Below, one piece after another: positions 1 to 13,300 of a stretch of DNA of 64,000 nucleotides; position 1 is the first letter of the stretch, and every line of letters starts with the position of its first letter. The notes beneath the pieces were generated by a model, which saw nothing but the letters and a program-made list of their open reading frames with translations, was not told where the DNA came from and made no database searches. The DNA is taken from the NCBI RefSeq assembly GCF_964355755.1, contig NC_092676.1, positions 30,484,871-30,548,870 on the forward strand, read 5' to 3'. The translations under genes and the position numbers were made by a program. The stretch comes from Antedon mediterranea (lineage: Eukaryota; Echinodermata; Crinoidea; Comatulida; Antedonidae).

Positions 1-747
1 ACACAGAACTATGTGATCGAAACATAAGTCGGAATTGGACTGACGCGATTGATTTATTAATGTAATGATTCATTAAAAACTATAATACCGATAAGCGTTT
101 GGTATTGATCAATGGTGCAAAAAACCCTGAGAAATAATGGTATAACGCGATTTGGTGATAGCTTAGCAATAATAAAACCCATATACTATTATTATAAATA
201 CCTATTACAAATCCATTCATATAACTTTTCATCGCGAACCGAAAATGTATAAATGTTATTCTACAGACAGTAATTATATATTCAAAAGCCATATTATTAT
301 TATTATCAATACCTAAATGCGATAGTAATAACCACATAAACATAAATAATTCCCAATACAAGTTTGTGCGTTTAATTCTAGAAAGAAACGACTGTGCTGA
401 CAGGCCAATGACATAAATCACAAGTAAAGTCCCAATTGTTCACTTGCGTTTTGATTGGCCGACCTATTATATTATATTAAATTAATGAAGACTGTTCTTA
501 CAACTGTCCAGTCAAAAAGTTACGCGGCGTTTTTTGTAAGAAATATTTCTTGTTTTATTGTGTATCATGACGCGTAAGAATCGATTGTCAAGTAACACCA
601 TGGACTTATCTAATTTATATGTGTGTATGATTATGGACATGCAGTAAACACATAACACACAGGTAAATTATATATAGATTACACAGCGCCCTCAATTATC
701 ATATTGTTACGTTGTTTGACGTGTGTTAATTTTTGTGTGTAGTGTGT
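1..747. other. AT-rich non-coding stretch
   Basis: I see no supported gene. The only sizeable open frame is on the minus strand, starts in low-complexity AT-rich sequence and has no recognisable domain or splice partners. Confidence 0.5.
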
Positions 748-1602
748 GTCGAATCAAAGAATATATATCACAAGAATGAGTAATCCGCGATTTTCCCTGT
801 AACAGTAATATTGTCCATGTGGTAGGGCGCCGCCATAAGTGTGGATGTATCTGGGATGTATACAACTTTTTGTGACGGTTTCACTAATCAAAGGCTGGAC
901 CACCGGTAGTATTTTCATGATAAAAAATGTTATCAACTACATGCCAACATCATGTTAAATACTATTTGGATATTTAATTGTTCGTTTTATGCAATTTATT
1001 TAGTAAAAACTGCCGTATAAACAGTTTGCTTTATCAACCGGGCGCTACAATAGCGTGACCGGGCGTGTTGGTGTTTACGCGTTTTCACGTAGGATAGTTT
1101 AATAATATTCCTATATTTAACTTGTTTCTGGTAAAACAAATAAATGTTAATGACATTTAACATTTTGTCCTATTAATAACATGTATTTTATACTAATTTA
1201 TATCATAAAAACAATACTTAATTTACCGGGCGTAGAGTAGTACACGGGCAATGGTAAAGAATAGGCCGTGCTGAGTAACGATTCGTTGACTTTTGGTGTT
1301 GCTGTGTTAGGCCTTTTTTGTGAACTAACTTAGCATGTTAGTAAATAATTGTCTGTAAAAGTGAATGTACACTAGTTTGTTAATAAATATGTATTATAAA
1401 ATAGTTTACAATTGCAAAACTATTATCATAATTCTATTTAATGTGACATGTATAATATCTATTAAATCAAGTCTTATTTAGTATGTATACATCCGCCCTT
1501 ATGAGGGCGGGCATCACTCTCTGGAGCTCTCTGTTACAAATTTCTCATGCAAAAATCGCGGAATACTCATTCTTGTGATATATATTCTTTGGTCGAATCG
1601 AT
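748..1602. mobile_element. Inverted-repeat element (MITE or foldback-like)
   Basis: The segment at about 748-870 reappears as its reverse complement at about 1483-1602. Shared blocks include CAAAGAATATATATCACAAG near the outer end and GTATACATCC plus CTTATG further in. The arms are about 120 bp with mismatches and indels; the interior is AT-rich with no convincing coding frame. This is the architecture of a non-autonomous DNA element. I could not fix a target-site duplication, so the exact ends are uncertain. Confidence 0.6.
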
Positions 1603-1724
1603 CATCGAAAATAAACGGTATTTTACTGTTAAGTTCTATGACACCATTATTTTCATTAACTTACATTATGTACTTGACAAAAACACCGTTGATTTAAACA
1701 GGTAAAATGAAACTTTTCATACTA

Positions 1725-1949
1725 CACTAGGGCCTACTAACTAGCTAGGCTATATTGGTAAGAGGAGAGGGTTGGCCTTTTCGTTGTAAAAATTCTCTAG
1801 CTAGGCCTAGCCTACTACTAGATAGACTAGGCTGGGCCTAGAGTAGTAGAGAGGCGGCCTAGGCCTACTACAGGGTAATTCTACTACAGTTAGGCCTAGC
1901 CTAGTAGGATTTACTACTGCAGGCCTACTTCTCCTAGCTAGGCCTAGGC
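1725..1949. repeat. AGGCCT/GCCTAG-rich simple repeat
   Basis: Dense short palindromic words (AGGCCT, CCTAGG, GCTAGGC, CTACTA) form a low-complexity tract. Similar tracts lie near 28420-28640, 41945-42135 and 51410-51510, so the motif is dispersed here. Its last 8 bases (GCCTAGGC) form the left target duplication of the next element. Confidence 0.7.
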
Positions 1950-3745
1950 GGTGTCAGATGAAATCGGTCGCGCTTGAAATCGGTCGCGTTTGAAATCGGT
2001 CGCGATAAAATCGACTTCCGGTATTTTGTATGGCGCGCCGCTAGAGCTATACTTTTGATTATATCGGTCGCGTTTGAAATCGGTCGCGTTTGAAATCGGT
2101 CGCGCTATTTTGTATGGATCGAGCGGGATGCATGCTAGAGCGGGATATACATTTTTCGTTTATATATATTTAATTGATATTTTTTAGGAACTAGATTATT
2201 TATGTGGATATTGTTAATCATTAAATTAATTTTTTTTTTGTATTTCACAGGTCTCGGAGAAGGACTGTGTCTGTTCAAAATGGCCATTTATAAACACGTT
2301 TAAATATTATATTAGGCATAATATTATATAAGGCATATAATAATTTACCTCTATTTATATGTACTGTAATTAATATATTATATAGAGAATATACGTCTGT
2401 CGTGTCTTTTATTAATAATTATGCAAACAATTACGTATGGTTTTAGGATATTAATAAAATATATAGATAATATGCCGTTATAAATCAATCTACCGGCCTA
2501 CAGTAGGACTATGATGTACAATGATTGATGTGAGAATAATAATGTATGGATAATAAAGGTGGACACGATTCTCAAAGACTGAGGTAATCTGCACTGATAT
2601 TTAAACATTTATATTTACGAACGGCGTATGAATGTGAGACACTGAGTTGCACTTACTTAAATTTACATTAAATGATTACTGTATTATAAATGAAGAAATA
2701 AAAGATATTAAAATTAAAATCTATAGTATCGCCGACGTATATACGTAAATTATATATAAATCAAACTGTCAACTGTCATCTTTACCTCGCCATGGACAAC
2801 GATCGTACGTGTTTTGTCCATGAGTTGACACACTAACAAGTGCGTGTTTTTTAAAAAAGGGAAACCCCGTCAGCAAAATAACGTATTGTGTTAGAGGAAA
2901 CAGCTGCACGATCATAGAAGGCGCATCTCCGATATGGCTTATGTGGGGGGTTATTTCAGTTACTCGCCTTTTAACCATCCGCATATAATGATCATTTTAC
3001 TAACAACTATTTTAAACCTCAGAAATAAAAATATACACGTGATTTGCCTCAACAATAATCATTATACACTTAATATTATCCTACATAATGGATAGAAATA
3101 AAATAGAAATAAAAATAAGGTGATCGAATAGTATGTTGTTAACGACATGGATATGATATAATCTGCCACAGTATGCATAAGTATAAAAATGGATACGCTG
3201 ACTTTACGGGCTATATTGTAAAAATTATTGTTTTTAAATAAATTGTTCTCTTTTACGTAATTGTTTGCATAATAAAAGACACGGCAGACGTATATTCTCT
3301 ATATAATATATTAATTACAGTACATATAAATAGAGGTAAATTATTATATGCCTAATATAACATTATGCCTAATATAATATTTAAACGTGTTTAGAAATGG
3401 CCATTTTGAACAGACACAGTCCTTCTCCGAGACCTGTGAAATACAAAAAAAAATAATTAATTTAATGATTGATAATAAATATTTATTAACCAAGTAAAAA
3501 ATATCCCCATAAATAATCTAGTTCCTAAAAAATAGCAATTAAATCTATATAAATGAAAAATGTTTATCCCGCTCTAGCATGCATCCCGCTCGATCCATAC
3601 AAAATAGCGCGACCGATTTCAAACGCGACCGATTTCATCAAAAGTATAGCTCTAGCGGCGCGCCATACAAAATAAGGAAGTTGATTTTATCGCGACCGAT
3701 TTCAAACGCGACCGATTTCAGACGCGACCGATTTCATCGTAAACC
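1950..3745. mobile_element. 1.8 kb DNA element with ~450 bp terminal inverted repeats
   Basis: Positions 1950 to about 2420 recur in reverse complement at about 3250-3745. Both arms carry repeats of GAAATCGGTCGCG, the word GGATCGAGCGGGATGCATGC and the stretch around GTCTCGGAGAAGGACTG. The element is bracketed by GCCTAGGC at 1942-1949 and 3746-3753, an 8-bp putative target duplication, although the left copy lies in a tract rich in this word. Eight bases fits hAT- or P-like transposases, but the termini (GGTGTCAGATG and GGTTTACGATG read inward) are not a standard signature I know. The ~800 bp centre holds only a 71-codon minus-strand frame (2769-2984) of no recognisable family. Probably non-autonomous. 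Confidence 0.75.
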
Positions 3746-3839
3746 GCCTAGGCTAGGGCTATTTTAATAGCCTGTCATCCTCGAGGAGTGTACGATACGA
3801 CGTTTGAATCCGGGACAATTCGGCTCACTCAAGACAAGA

Positions 3840-4010
3840 GCGGTGGGACTGTCACACCAAAATCAGTCCGGGCCAAAATCGGTCCAGCGGACCATTTATG
3901 GCTGCCAAAACCTGTCCGGCCGGACCAATTTTGGCCGCCAAAACTGGTCCGGCCGGACCAATTTTGGCCGCCAAAACTGGTCCGGCCTGGATAAAATTGG
4001 TCCGGGGAGT
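3840..4010. repeat. Cluster of GGTCCGGCCGGACC palindromes, left side
   Basis: A short GC-rich cluster repeats the palindromic core GTCCGGCCGGAC with TTTTGGC and GCCAAAA spacers. A related cluster lies at 6600-6710 and both are flanked by a GTGGGACT word in inverted orientation (near 3842 and 6743). This suggests one older inverted-repeat element later split by the LINE between them. Overlapping frames here on both strands are by-products of the repeat. Confidence 0.6.
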
Positions 4011-4388
4011 AGGACTTATTCTCTGCCTGTTTTTAATCCATTTTGTTCTTTTAACATCTTCGTTTCCCCATGATGTTAAAAACAATTTAATTTATTACTA
4101 ATTTATGGTTAATCAATCAATATCAATTCAGTACAATCAGTATAAAACAATTATCCAATATTGATTAGGCTGAGGAAGGAAAAAGGCCTCAATCATAAAA
4201 TAAAATCTGGCTGGCAATATCAGCGTCTCCTACCCGTTCATGTGAGTGTGTGGCAGGCTGAAATATGAGTGAACACCTAAGTCATGTTTTTAGATAAAAT
4301 ACATTTATTTATAGTATTTATCCGACAAGATAACTTACTTATATATATCATGGGATATTTTTCTAGCCATAAACAACTTAAAACAGCA

Positions 4389-5880
4389 TCATAGGCCTAG
4401 TAATTCAATTCCGGCTTTGAATATCAACAAGCTACCAGCCTTCCTCCCAGCAAGTGAACCACCAGTTATACATGAATGGGAAGTTCGTAAGGCTTTGAAT
4501 AAATTGAACTGTAATAAATCAAGCCACCCATCAGACTTACCAATTAAAATAATTAAGGAATTTGCTATTGAACTTGCTAACCCGCTAACTAAATTATTTA
4601 ATACGTGTCTCAATGAGGGACACTTTCCACATCAGTGCTTCAATAGTTCCAGTTCCAAAACAAAACAAGATCCGCTCTTTTGATGATCTTCGTCCAATAT
4701 CATTGACGCTGGTCTTTGCTAAGATTTTTGAAGCATTTATTGCCAAATGGATTATTGAGGATATTGATAATAAATTAGACACTAAGCAGTATGGTAATAC
4801 TAAAGGTTCATCTACTATAAATTATCTTGTGGGTATGTTAAATTATGTTTATGACAAGCCCAAACAATCAGTTGAACTCTGTACAATTGACTTTACTAAG
4901 GCCTTTGATAGAGTTAATCATACAATTATTATAGATAAATTAATTAAACTTGGAGTTAGGTCATCCATTGTTTCCATCGTCTGCAGCTTTCTCTGTGAAA
5001 GAACTCTACTACCAAACTTGGCACGCACATTTCTTCCACCAAATCAATCTCTTGTGGGGTACCACAGGGAACCAAACTGGGACCCATACTATTCTTGGTT
5101 CTAGTAAATGATGCTGCCATTGAAAGTTGTAGGCGTTGGAAATTTGTGGATGACCTGACTCTAGGGGAAGTAACCAAATGTGGTGTTTCCTCCAACTTAC
5201 AAAGTGTCCTTAACAGTGTCAGTGAGTGGTGTGCATCTAATGATGTTCTACCTAAACCAGCTAAATGCCAAGTAATTGAATTTAACTTTTTAAAGCAACG
5301 GCAGCTTAATTTAGTATACACTATTGATAATTTTAATCTTCCAATAGTTATAGCAAGTTAAACTGCTTGGTGTAATAATCCAAAATGACCTCAAATGGGG
5401 TTCAAATGTTAATGATATAACATCAAGAGCCTCGCGTAGACTATTCTCACTATGTATTCTGAAAAGGTCTAGTGCACCAGTCAGTGACCTGGTTACAGTA
5501 TTTACATCATATATCAGACCTGTGCTGGAATATGCCTGCCAGGTTTGGCATTCATCATTAACGGTTCAGCAATCTAATTTAATAGAAAAAATTCAAAAAC
5601 GGGCATTGCGCATAATTTTGAGCCCACATTATGTTAGCTATAAATTAGCGTTAGAGCAAGTGGGTTTGCCTTCTTTAAAGTCCCGTAGAGAACAGATTCT
5701 TCTCAAGTTTGGCAAGAGTCTTTTAGAATCTACCAAATTTAGAAATATGTTACCAGCATATAACTCTGATAGGCATTCAAGATCGTTAAGGAGCAATACT
5801 AGCTCAAAGTTGGATTCTTGCAGATGTCGTACAGAAAGATATAGGCGGTCTACTATTCCGCACTTAGCACGAATCCTTTA
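4389..5880 (+). pseudogene. Decayed non-LTR retrotransposon (LINE) reverse transcriptase
   Basis: Fragments of one reverse transcriptase-bearing ORF lie in successive frames: 4417-4640 (upstream RT region), 4613-5104 (core RT with DLRPISLT and an FTKAFDRVNH segment matching RT motif A), 5095-5361 (the motif C area, reading FVDDLT), and 5522-5881 (the post-RT region typical of jockey/CR1/RTE-like LINEs, with LEYACQVWH). At least three frame changes make it non-functional. The 5' half, including any endonuclease, is absent. The 3' end is probably the (AAATA)n-type tail near 6548-6575. Clade assignment is uncertain. Confidence 0.85.
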
Positions 5881-5885
5881 AGTTT

Positions 5886-6435
5886 AAAGATGTATTGTCC
5901 CTTGAAACACAAAAAATGAAGGTCAAAATTTTCTAAATTTAAATTGGCCATATCAAAGTAACAGTAAAGTTATTCACTTTAAGTTGAAAATTCGAGCCAA
6001 AAACAACAAGTTTACATAATTAACAGGTAAATTAATTTGATTACATTTTGTCTGATAAATCGTCGCGAGCGAAAGTAAACAAAGATTTCAAACCACGAGT
6101 ATGCATTATGCATGATGCTAATTAGGATTGTTTACAACTCGTCACGGTTGAGAAGGTGTTTTCACACAGATTGCGAAGAAATTTTATGATTATGCATACA
6201 GATGAGCCAAACAAGCGCGTTGCATTATGAGATATGGTTTGATCGAAAACTTTGACTGGAAGTCACAGTTATTTTTTTAACAAAAAAATGTCTGTATTTC
6301 AGTTAAATGATTTTTTTCCCGACTAATTTTTGGTGAAAGTTAATAACTATTATGATACTTCAAAATGACCCACTTTTTTTCGAAATCTTTTTTTTTTTAT
6401 TCTTTTGGAATTAGTCAAAGGGACAATACATCTTT
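5886..6435. mobile_element. 550-bp MITE with TIRs and 6-bp target duplication
   Basis: The left end AAAGATGTATTGTCCCTTG is mirrored at the right end as CAAAGGGACAATACATCTTT, about 19 bp of near-perfect inverted repeat. AAGTTT flanks both sides (5880-5885 and 6436-6441). The interior is AT-rich and non-coding. It sits just after the stop codon of the LINE remnant, so it inserted into the LINE 3' region and is younger. Confidence 0.85.
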
Positions 6436-6599
6436 AAGTTTAATGTTTAGTTTAGATCTCTTATGATGTATTTTACTTCTCAGTTTATGATTGTAATCCA
6501 ACCTTTTCAGCTCTTGCTGCTGGTTGGAATTTGATGTTTTTTATACCTTAATAAATAAATAAATAAATAAATAATTCAATTAAAATCGACAGAAGAAAA

Positions 6600-6760
6600 A
6601 CCCGGACCGATTTTGGCAGTGGCGGACTGCTTTTGGCCACAACTTTAGAGCCAAAACTGGTCCGGCCGGACCGATTTTGGCCCCGGACCATATTTGTCGT
6701 GACAGGACAATATCAGCCCACTTTTAGCCTGAATAAAAGTCCCACTTTTAGACCAAATCA
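6600..6760. repeat. GGTCCGGCCGGACC palindromes, right side
   Basis: GC-rich counterpart of the cluster at 3840-4010, with the same GTCCGGCCGGAC core and TTTTGGC spacers followed by an inverted GTGGGACT-type end. Interpreted as the other half of an element interrupted by the LINE. Confidence 0.5.
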
Positions 6761-6876
6761 AGATTGTTAATAAAATTAATAAATGATTGTGTGAATTTGT
6801 GTTATTTTTTTATCAGTAAGGTTAAATTAAAAATGTTTTTTTTTTTTAACTCGGCCTGATGGTTCAATCCTCTTAT

Positions 6877-7135
6877 GAAAGATGGATTGTCCCCAAAAAA
6901 CATAAAAAATGAAGATTAATAAATTCAGACTTTGAATAGTAGGCCATGTTTTGACTTATAAACATGATTACGGTAAATTCAACCAAAACCCCATTGGCTG
7001 GATAATTTGCTGTAAATTACAGTTTTTCAGGAAAATATTTTTTTTCGATCCAAAAACTATTATGTGACATTAAAATGGCATATTAAAAAAAATGTAAACA
7101 ATATTTTTTCAGGAGACAATAAAGCTTTAAAAGTC
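6877..7135. mobile_element. Shorter relative of the 5886-6435 MITE
   Basis: The left end (AAAGATGGATTGTCCCC followed by a CATAAAAAATGAAG-like stretch) closely resembles the left end of the neighbouring MITE. The right end (GGAGACAATAAAGCTTT) is a degenerate inverted copy. Probably a diverged, shorter member of the same family. No clean target duplication is visible. Confidence 0.5.
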
Positions 7136-7353
7136 ACAGATAAATAATAATCTTTATTATTGTCTTTCTTTCCCAAATATAAATAAAAGATACATAAGGT
7201 GTGGGTAAACTAGAGTGGACATTGTGTACAGTAGATGACCAGTGCATTGTTGACCAAATTGACTTTCCTAATTTAATATTAATAAATGGTTTTAAAATGT
7301 TAATTGATGTTCTGGTCTTTGTTTCTTTCAGTTTTCAAGCGAACTGATCAACA

Positions 7354-10300
7354 ATGACAGGTAAGCCATGTTCAATCTTTGATGCATAATAACACATATT
7401 TTCAATGACAATATAATAACAGTGATATTCATATTACATTGTTTTACTTGTTGTTTACTTGTTAGATCGATTACTGAACGATTGGGCAACACCAAGAATT
7501 GCAGCAACAAGTTCTTTTCTGGCTCCTCATTGTGAAACAACTAGCCCTCATTCCAAAAGTAGAAGTTTATTTTTGACTGGTTTAATTGAAGGTAATGACT
7601 TGTCAGATATTCTATTAACCAAATATACTGTGGGGGCCGTAGTAGATCTTTTGTATACAAATATGTTGACGATAAACTATTCATAACAAATGAACCACAA
7701 CACAAAGAAGTCTAAAGCTTTTTCTGGAGGCATAGCAACTATAATCTATGTATAGTCATTATTCTTGTCAGTGGGATTCAATTCACACACATAATTTAGC
7801 AACTCCTACAGTTTTTGATGGGATTTTGGTATACTCAGTACTGTATGTCATTTTCAATTTTTTACTGAAATTAACTGCTATTACTGTATGTTTACATCAA
7901 CCAGAGAGTTGTTAATTAAACTAATTAATGTTGATATCAAGTTTGCAGTAAACATGTATATTTAGTTCTGAAAAGAACTGTTGAGAGAGAGGGTTAGAGA
8001 GAAACTTTAAATCAACATTCGGTTTCACCATGCAAACCTTCAAACAATAAACTAATTAATTAACAACTTTGATTCAGATAATATCTACTAAAGACCTACT
8101 GAAGAAACAACAATATTTTGGTACAGTATAACATTGTATGCATTAGAATTGATATGTGATGGCTTTAATGAAATGTTGATTTTAGAACAAAGAAAGTTTC
8201 AGGAAGGATATGGCTGTTTAGAGGGTTTTGTGATGAACTAACTATTGTTTGATGTGTTACTAATTTAGCTTGTAATACCTAATATACAAATTTTTTGTGT
8301 ACAGTATTTTTCTATGTTGTACAGCAGTAATGATGAGGTACATACAAACTAAGTTGTAATTGATTGGCTTGTATTGTTCTGGCATTGTCTCTGGTCAAAG
8401 GTGGTTACCGCAACAGGCTGGTCCAACCTATTATTGTATTTATTCATTGTAGTCATCGCTGATGCACAAGCTGCTGTATGTTTTGCCAACTGAACACTCC
8501 CCGCATAATTTACTTCCTTGAATGATGGTAGGCGGTGATTGTTTATATTTTAGCATTTCTACAATACAGCATGGTAGGTTTAATTTAATTAACGTGCACT
8601 GGGTACATTCAGTCTATTCATATTTTGTACTGTAAAATCTTATTTTCCCAGCAGATTTTCACAAAATTTACAAGAATTAGTATGTAATTGTTAATTGTTA
8701 TTAATTAATATTCTTTGATCTCATTCTGAGTTAGCCTCACCAAATGAGTGAGCTATACAAAACAATTGTTTTCAGTAAATACTCTGTCCCCCGTATCTGA
8801 GTGTAAGGAACACCTTTTACTCAATTAAAACGGAATAAGATAGGAACCAATGCTTTGTTGAATATACATTTCATGTTCTGTTGGTTGTCGTGAGTTTGCA
8901 CTGAATTAAGTTTTGAGAGGTTTTAAATATTATTTACTTGTTGTACACATTTTACCATATCTACTACAATAGCCAAAGCTAAGTCAATTTTATTTAATAA
9001 AAACAACCATGTGTACTGAGGTCATCATCATCTGCAACTATTGTTATAGTGATGTCATCATCATCATCCTGTGTTATCATAGGATCTTTTTTTGACAGAT
9101 CATCCTACAGTAGTTTGTAGTCTACTAGCTTGTAATCACATGGTATAGTGATGTCATCATCATCCTGTGTTATCATAGGATCTTTTTTTGACAGATCATC
9201 CTACAGTAGTTTGTAGTCTACTAGCTTGTAATCACATGGTATAGTGATGTCATCATCATCCTGTGTTATCATAGGATCTTTTTTTGACAGATCATCCTAG
9301 TTTGTAGTCTACTATCTTGTAATCACATGGTATAGTGATGTCATCATCATCCTGTGTTATCATAGGATCTTTTTTTGACAGATCATCCTACAGTAGTTTG
9401 TAGTCTACTAGCTTGTAATCACATGGTATAGTGATGTCATCATCATCCTGTGTTATCATAGGATCTTTTTTTGACAGATCATCCTAGTTTGTAGTCTACT
9501 AGCTTGTAATCACATGGTATAGTGATGTCATCATCATCCTGTGTTATCATAGGATCTTTTTTTGACAGATCATCCTACAGTAGTTTGTAGTCTACTAACT
9601 TGTAATGACATGTTTCCTGTTTCTAATATGCGCTGCTAATAGTATCCTGCAGGAAACTGTACTATGACTTGTGCATATTGCTGCACAGTAAGATCTGTTT
9701 TAAAAGTTGTATTGTTCATACCATGTTTCTAGGCATACTGTATGTCTGCTAGATCACTCACTAATTTTATTGTGTCTAGGATCTGGTAAAATACTCAAAT
9801 ATACACTTATTTGGATTTAAATGAATCTTAGACATTAAGTATTGTGGACTTTATACTACAGTATTGCATTAGCAATTGATAAATTTATTTACTAAAGAAT
9901 TCTTCTTCAAGTATGAGTTCAGAGGATGATAGTCTGTATGAACCACCACGCTATAGGATGTCTTTACCCGCTAGATTCCTACGCCCTTCTACTTGGTATT
10001 CTTGTAGCATAGACGACCTCGATAGTCTTTGCTCAATCGATTCTATAGAAAGAGATGATCCTTTGATTGGTAAGTTTACATAAAAACATTCGGAATGCAC
10101 TTTGAAAGCGCCCTCAAGATTGGTTCCTAAATTAGCATGGCGTCAATAACAATGCATGCAAAGCCTGTAATGGTATTTTAGTGTGAGAAGACTCATAGAA
10201 TGTTTGTAGGAGCATCTGCAATGCTTAATGAGGGGTTTCATTAACTTTGTTCTCAATTGTATTGTGCTTAATGTAAGTATCATAGTTTAAAACAGAATTA

Positions 10301-13300
10301 TTAATCAATATTAATGGTTCAATGAGTAATAGCCTGAATAATAAATAGAGGTATGAGAAGAGCATATTATTTTGTATGACAACTCAGTGAATGCGAATAT
10401 TGTTTGTAGAGCTGTTTGTAATATCTTGCATGAAGCTTTAGGGGAAGTGAGTCATACATGGTAAGGCTAACACTGTAATATTGCATCTCTTAAGTATCTT
10501 TATTGTACAGTTAGATTGCACAAATGCTAAAAAATGTGTGTTTTTTAAAAATAAAATGTGTACTTTTAACAAGGCTATGAGAGCAGTTTTTTTATTGTGT
10601 TTTGTTTACACTTGTTTTATAGGTCATGAGTCGAGAAGTCCACCAGTTGCTCAAGTACTGCCTAATACTCCAAACAAATCTCGAACATTAACAGCAACTA
10701 AAGCAGACCTACATGAACCCAAAAACTTGTTCCAGCGGCATGATGTAAAGTATTCACACAGACCTTCTGAGCCATATAGCTCAACAACAGGGATACCTTG
10801 TGAGCCATATAGCTCAACAACAGGGTTTAAAGAAATGAATGCAGTAGATTTCTCATTTGCAGATCAGACATTTGTTATGCTTAATGAGGAAGATACACTT
10901 CATCAGTCTGCTATAGATAATGAACTAAAACGAAGAGGAGAAAACCTTGGAGCTGAAGAATTACGACGGGGTGGTGCAGTAGGTAGAGATTCTTTCATTG
11001 AACTACCTGAACGAAAACAATTTGATCGTGTTAAGCCATCAAATATTGCAATAGCCACATCATACAGTCAAGTGTTACCACGTCCACCTATTTCTGTTGG
11101 AGCAGAGATTCAAGCTAAACCATCATATTTGACAACAGAAAGTGCTTATTATACAGCAGCAGGTTACAACAACACAGCAGCAGGCAAAACATATGATATG
11201 CAAGCATGGCAACAATCACAAACAAATCCACATTTACAAGCTCATTTAGAACACTTACATTTGTCAAGTAAAGGTTTAAACACCGCATTATCATCTTTAA
11301 ATCTTGGAACTAATAATACTAATCAAGATGTTGGATCTGTTCAGGAACCATCAAGACTTAGTGCTGTTATACGAGCAAAAGATAATATACTTCAAGAAAA
11401 GAACATTATTATTGATAAGTAAGTTTAATACTACAGCCAATTTAATATAATCATTTCCATATTTCATATACTGTAGTATGAATAAAAATATAGTCAACAA
11501 TAAGTAATGTTAAAGCATAATTTATTTTGAGTGTCAACCTCCTAGACTATTTTAGCTACCATAATTGATTTTGTGTCAACCTGCTAAACTATAGCTACCA
11601 TAATTGATTTTGTGTCAACCTGCTAAGCTATACAGTAGCTACCATAATTGATTGATATTGTGTCAACCTACTAAACTATTTTAGCTACCATAATTGATAT
11701 TGTGTCAACCTACAAAGCTATAGCTACCATAATTTATTTTGTGTCAACCTGCTAAGCTATACAGTAGCTACCATAATTTATATTGTGTCAACCTACTAAA
11801 CTATTTTAGCTACCATAATTGATATTGTGTCAACCTACAAAGCTATAGCTACCATAATTGATTTTGTGTCAACCTGCTAAGCTATACAGTAGCTACCATA
11901 ATTGATATTGTGTTAACCTACTAAACTATTTTAGCTACCATAATTGATATTGTGTCAACCTACAAAGCTATAGCTACCATAATTGATTTTGTGTCAACCT
12001 GCTAAACTATTTTAGCTACCATAATTGATATTGTGTCAACCTGCTAAACTATAGCTACCATAATTGATTAGAATGTTGAATGCACAACAGAAAGTTGGTG
12101 ACACTTTGAGAATACAGTATATTGCAAAATGAAACAACTGAATTAATACAGGAAACAGTGTGTATGCTTGATATAACATATTTGCATATTTTATTAAAAT
12201 CAGGCATACTGTACATACATTCTGTGCTATTCTGTAAAATGATATTCAATGCTTAAAGTTAAACAATCATAATGGGATTATTACTATGTTTTTCAAGGCA
12301 AAAGTTGGAGTTAGCCCACTATGAGGAGCAGATAAAGGAGTTGAAGACCCAGGAACGTCACCGTCAATATGCACGTGCTTCAGAGGAAGGTGACATGATG
12401 CTTTTGAAGATACAGGTATGACATTTAAATTTTAATGTAATTGTTAAGTTTTTAAACAAATGATTTGGTAAATCATAAGAGACAATATTTGTTTAGAAAA
12501 CTATAACTTTCAATATACAAAAGAAGAACATAATAATAGTTACTAACCCTATCTAAAGTTGAATGATTACAATGTAATTGTATTCTTGTTTCAATTGAAT
12601 AATATTTAAACTTCCCCTAACCCTATCTAAAGTTGAATGATTACATGTAATTGTATAAATTGAATTGAATAATATTTAAACTTCCCCTAACCCTATCTAA
12701 AGTTGAATGATTACAATGTAATTGTATTCTTGTTTAAATTGAATAATATTTAAACTTCCTCTTGTGAAATAACAGGTAATTGACTGCTTAGATCATGTGA
12801 CCTACACAGGTTTGGTCAAGGTTTAGTAACTAGCAGTATAAATGCACACAAAATAATTTGTGTTAGTGCTTACACTTTTTGGTAACATCATATAATAATA
12901 TCCTTATCATATGTTAAGTAAGTATCTGTCAAATGGTGTTGTTCGTCCATTGTGCTTTAGTAACTAGCAGTATAAAACACAAAATACCAACATAATAAAT
13001 AAAAAGGCACACTGTTTTTTTTAACCGTTTTCAGTACATTTTTATCTTCACTACATAACTGATAATTTGGTCAAATGTTTCCTTTGTTTTTCACAACCTT
13101 GCAATTGACTTTGAAATTATTATTTTGCAGGAGTATCACTATGAGATCAGCTCATTAAAGGCTCAGTTAGCTGAAGTATCAACATCTAAAGTAGCTGACA
13201 TTGACACACTTAATAGAGCACTGGGGTAACATACATGTCTTGTAAAGTAAAGCAATCAGGTTGTCAATCCCAACATGGATTCCAACTGTTAATAGATTTT

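Noticed and set aside
3788-4101. Overlapping frames on both strands
   Set aside because: Caused by GC-rich GGTCCGGCCGGACC palindromes.
10481-10622. N-terminal extension of the large CEP85-like exon
   Set aside because: Reading-frame continuity from upstream exons enters at the acceptor before GTCATGAGTCG; the extension is intronic by composition.
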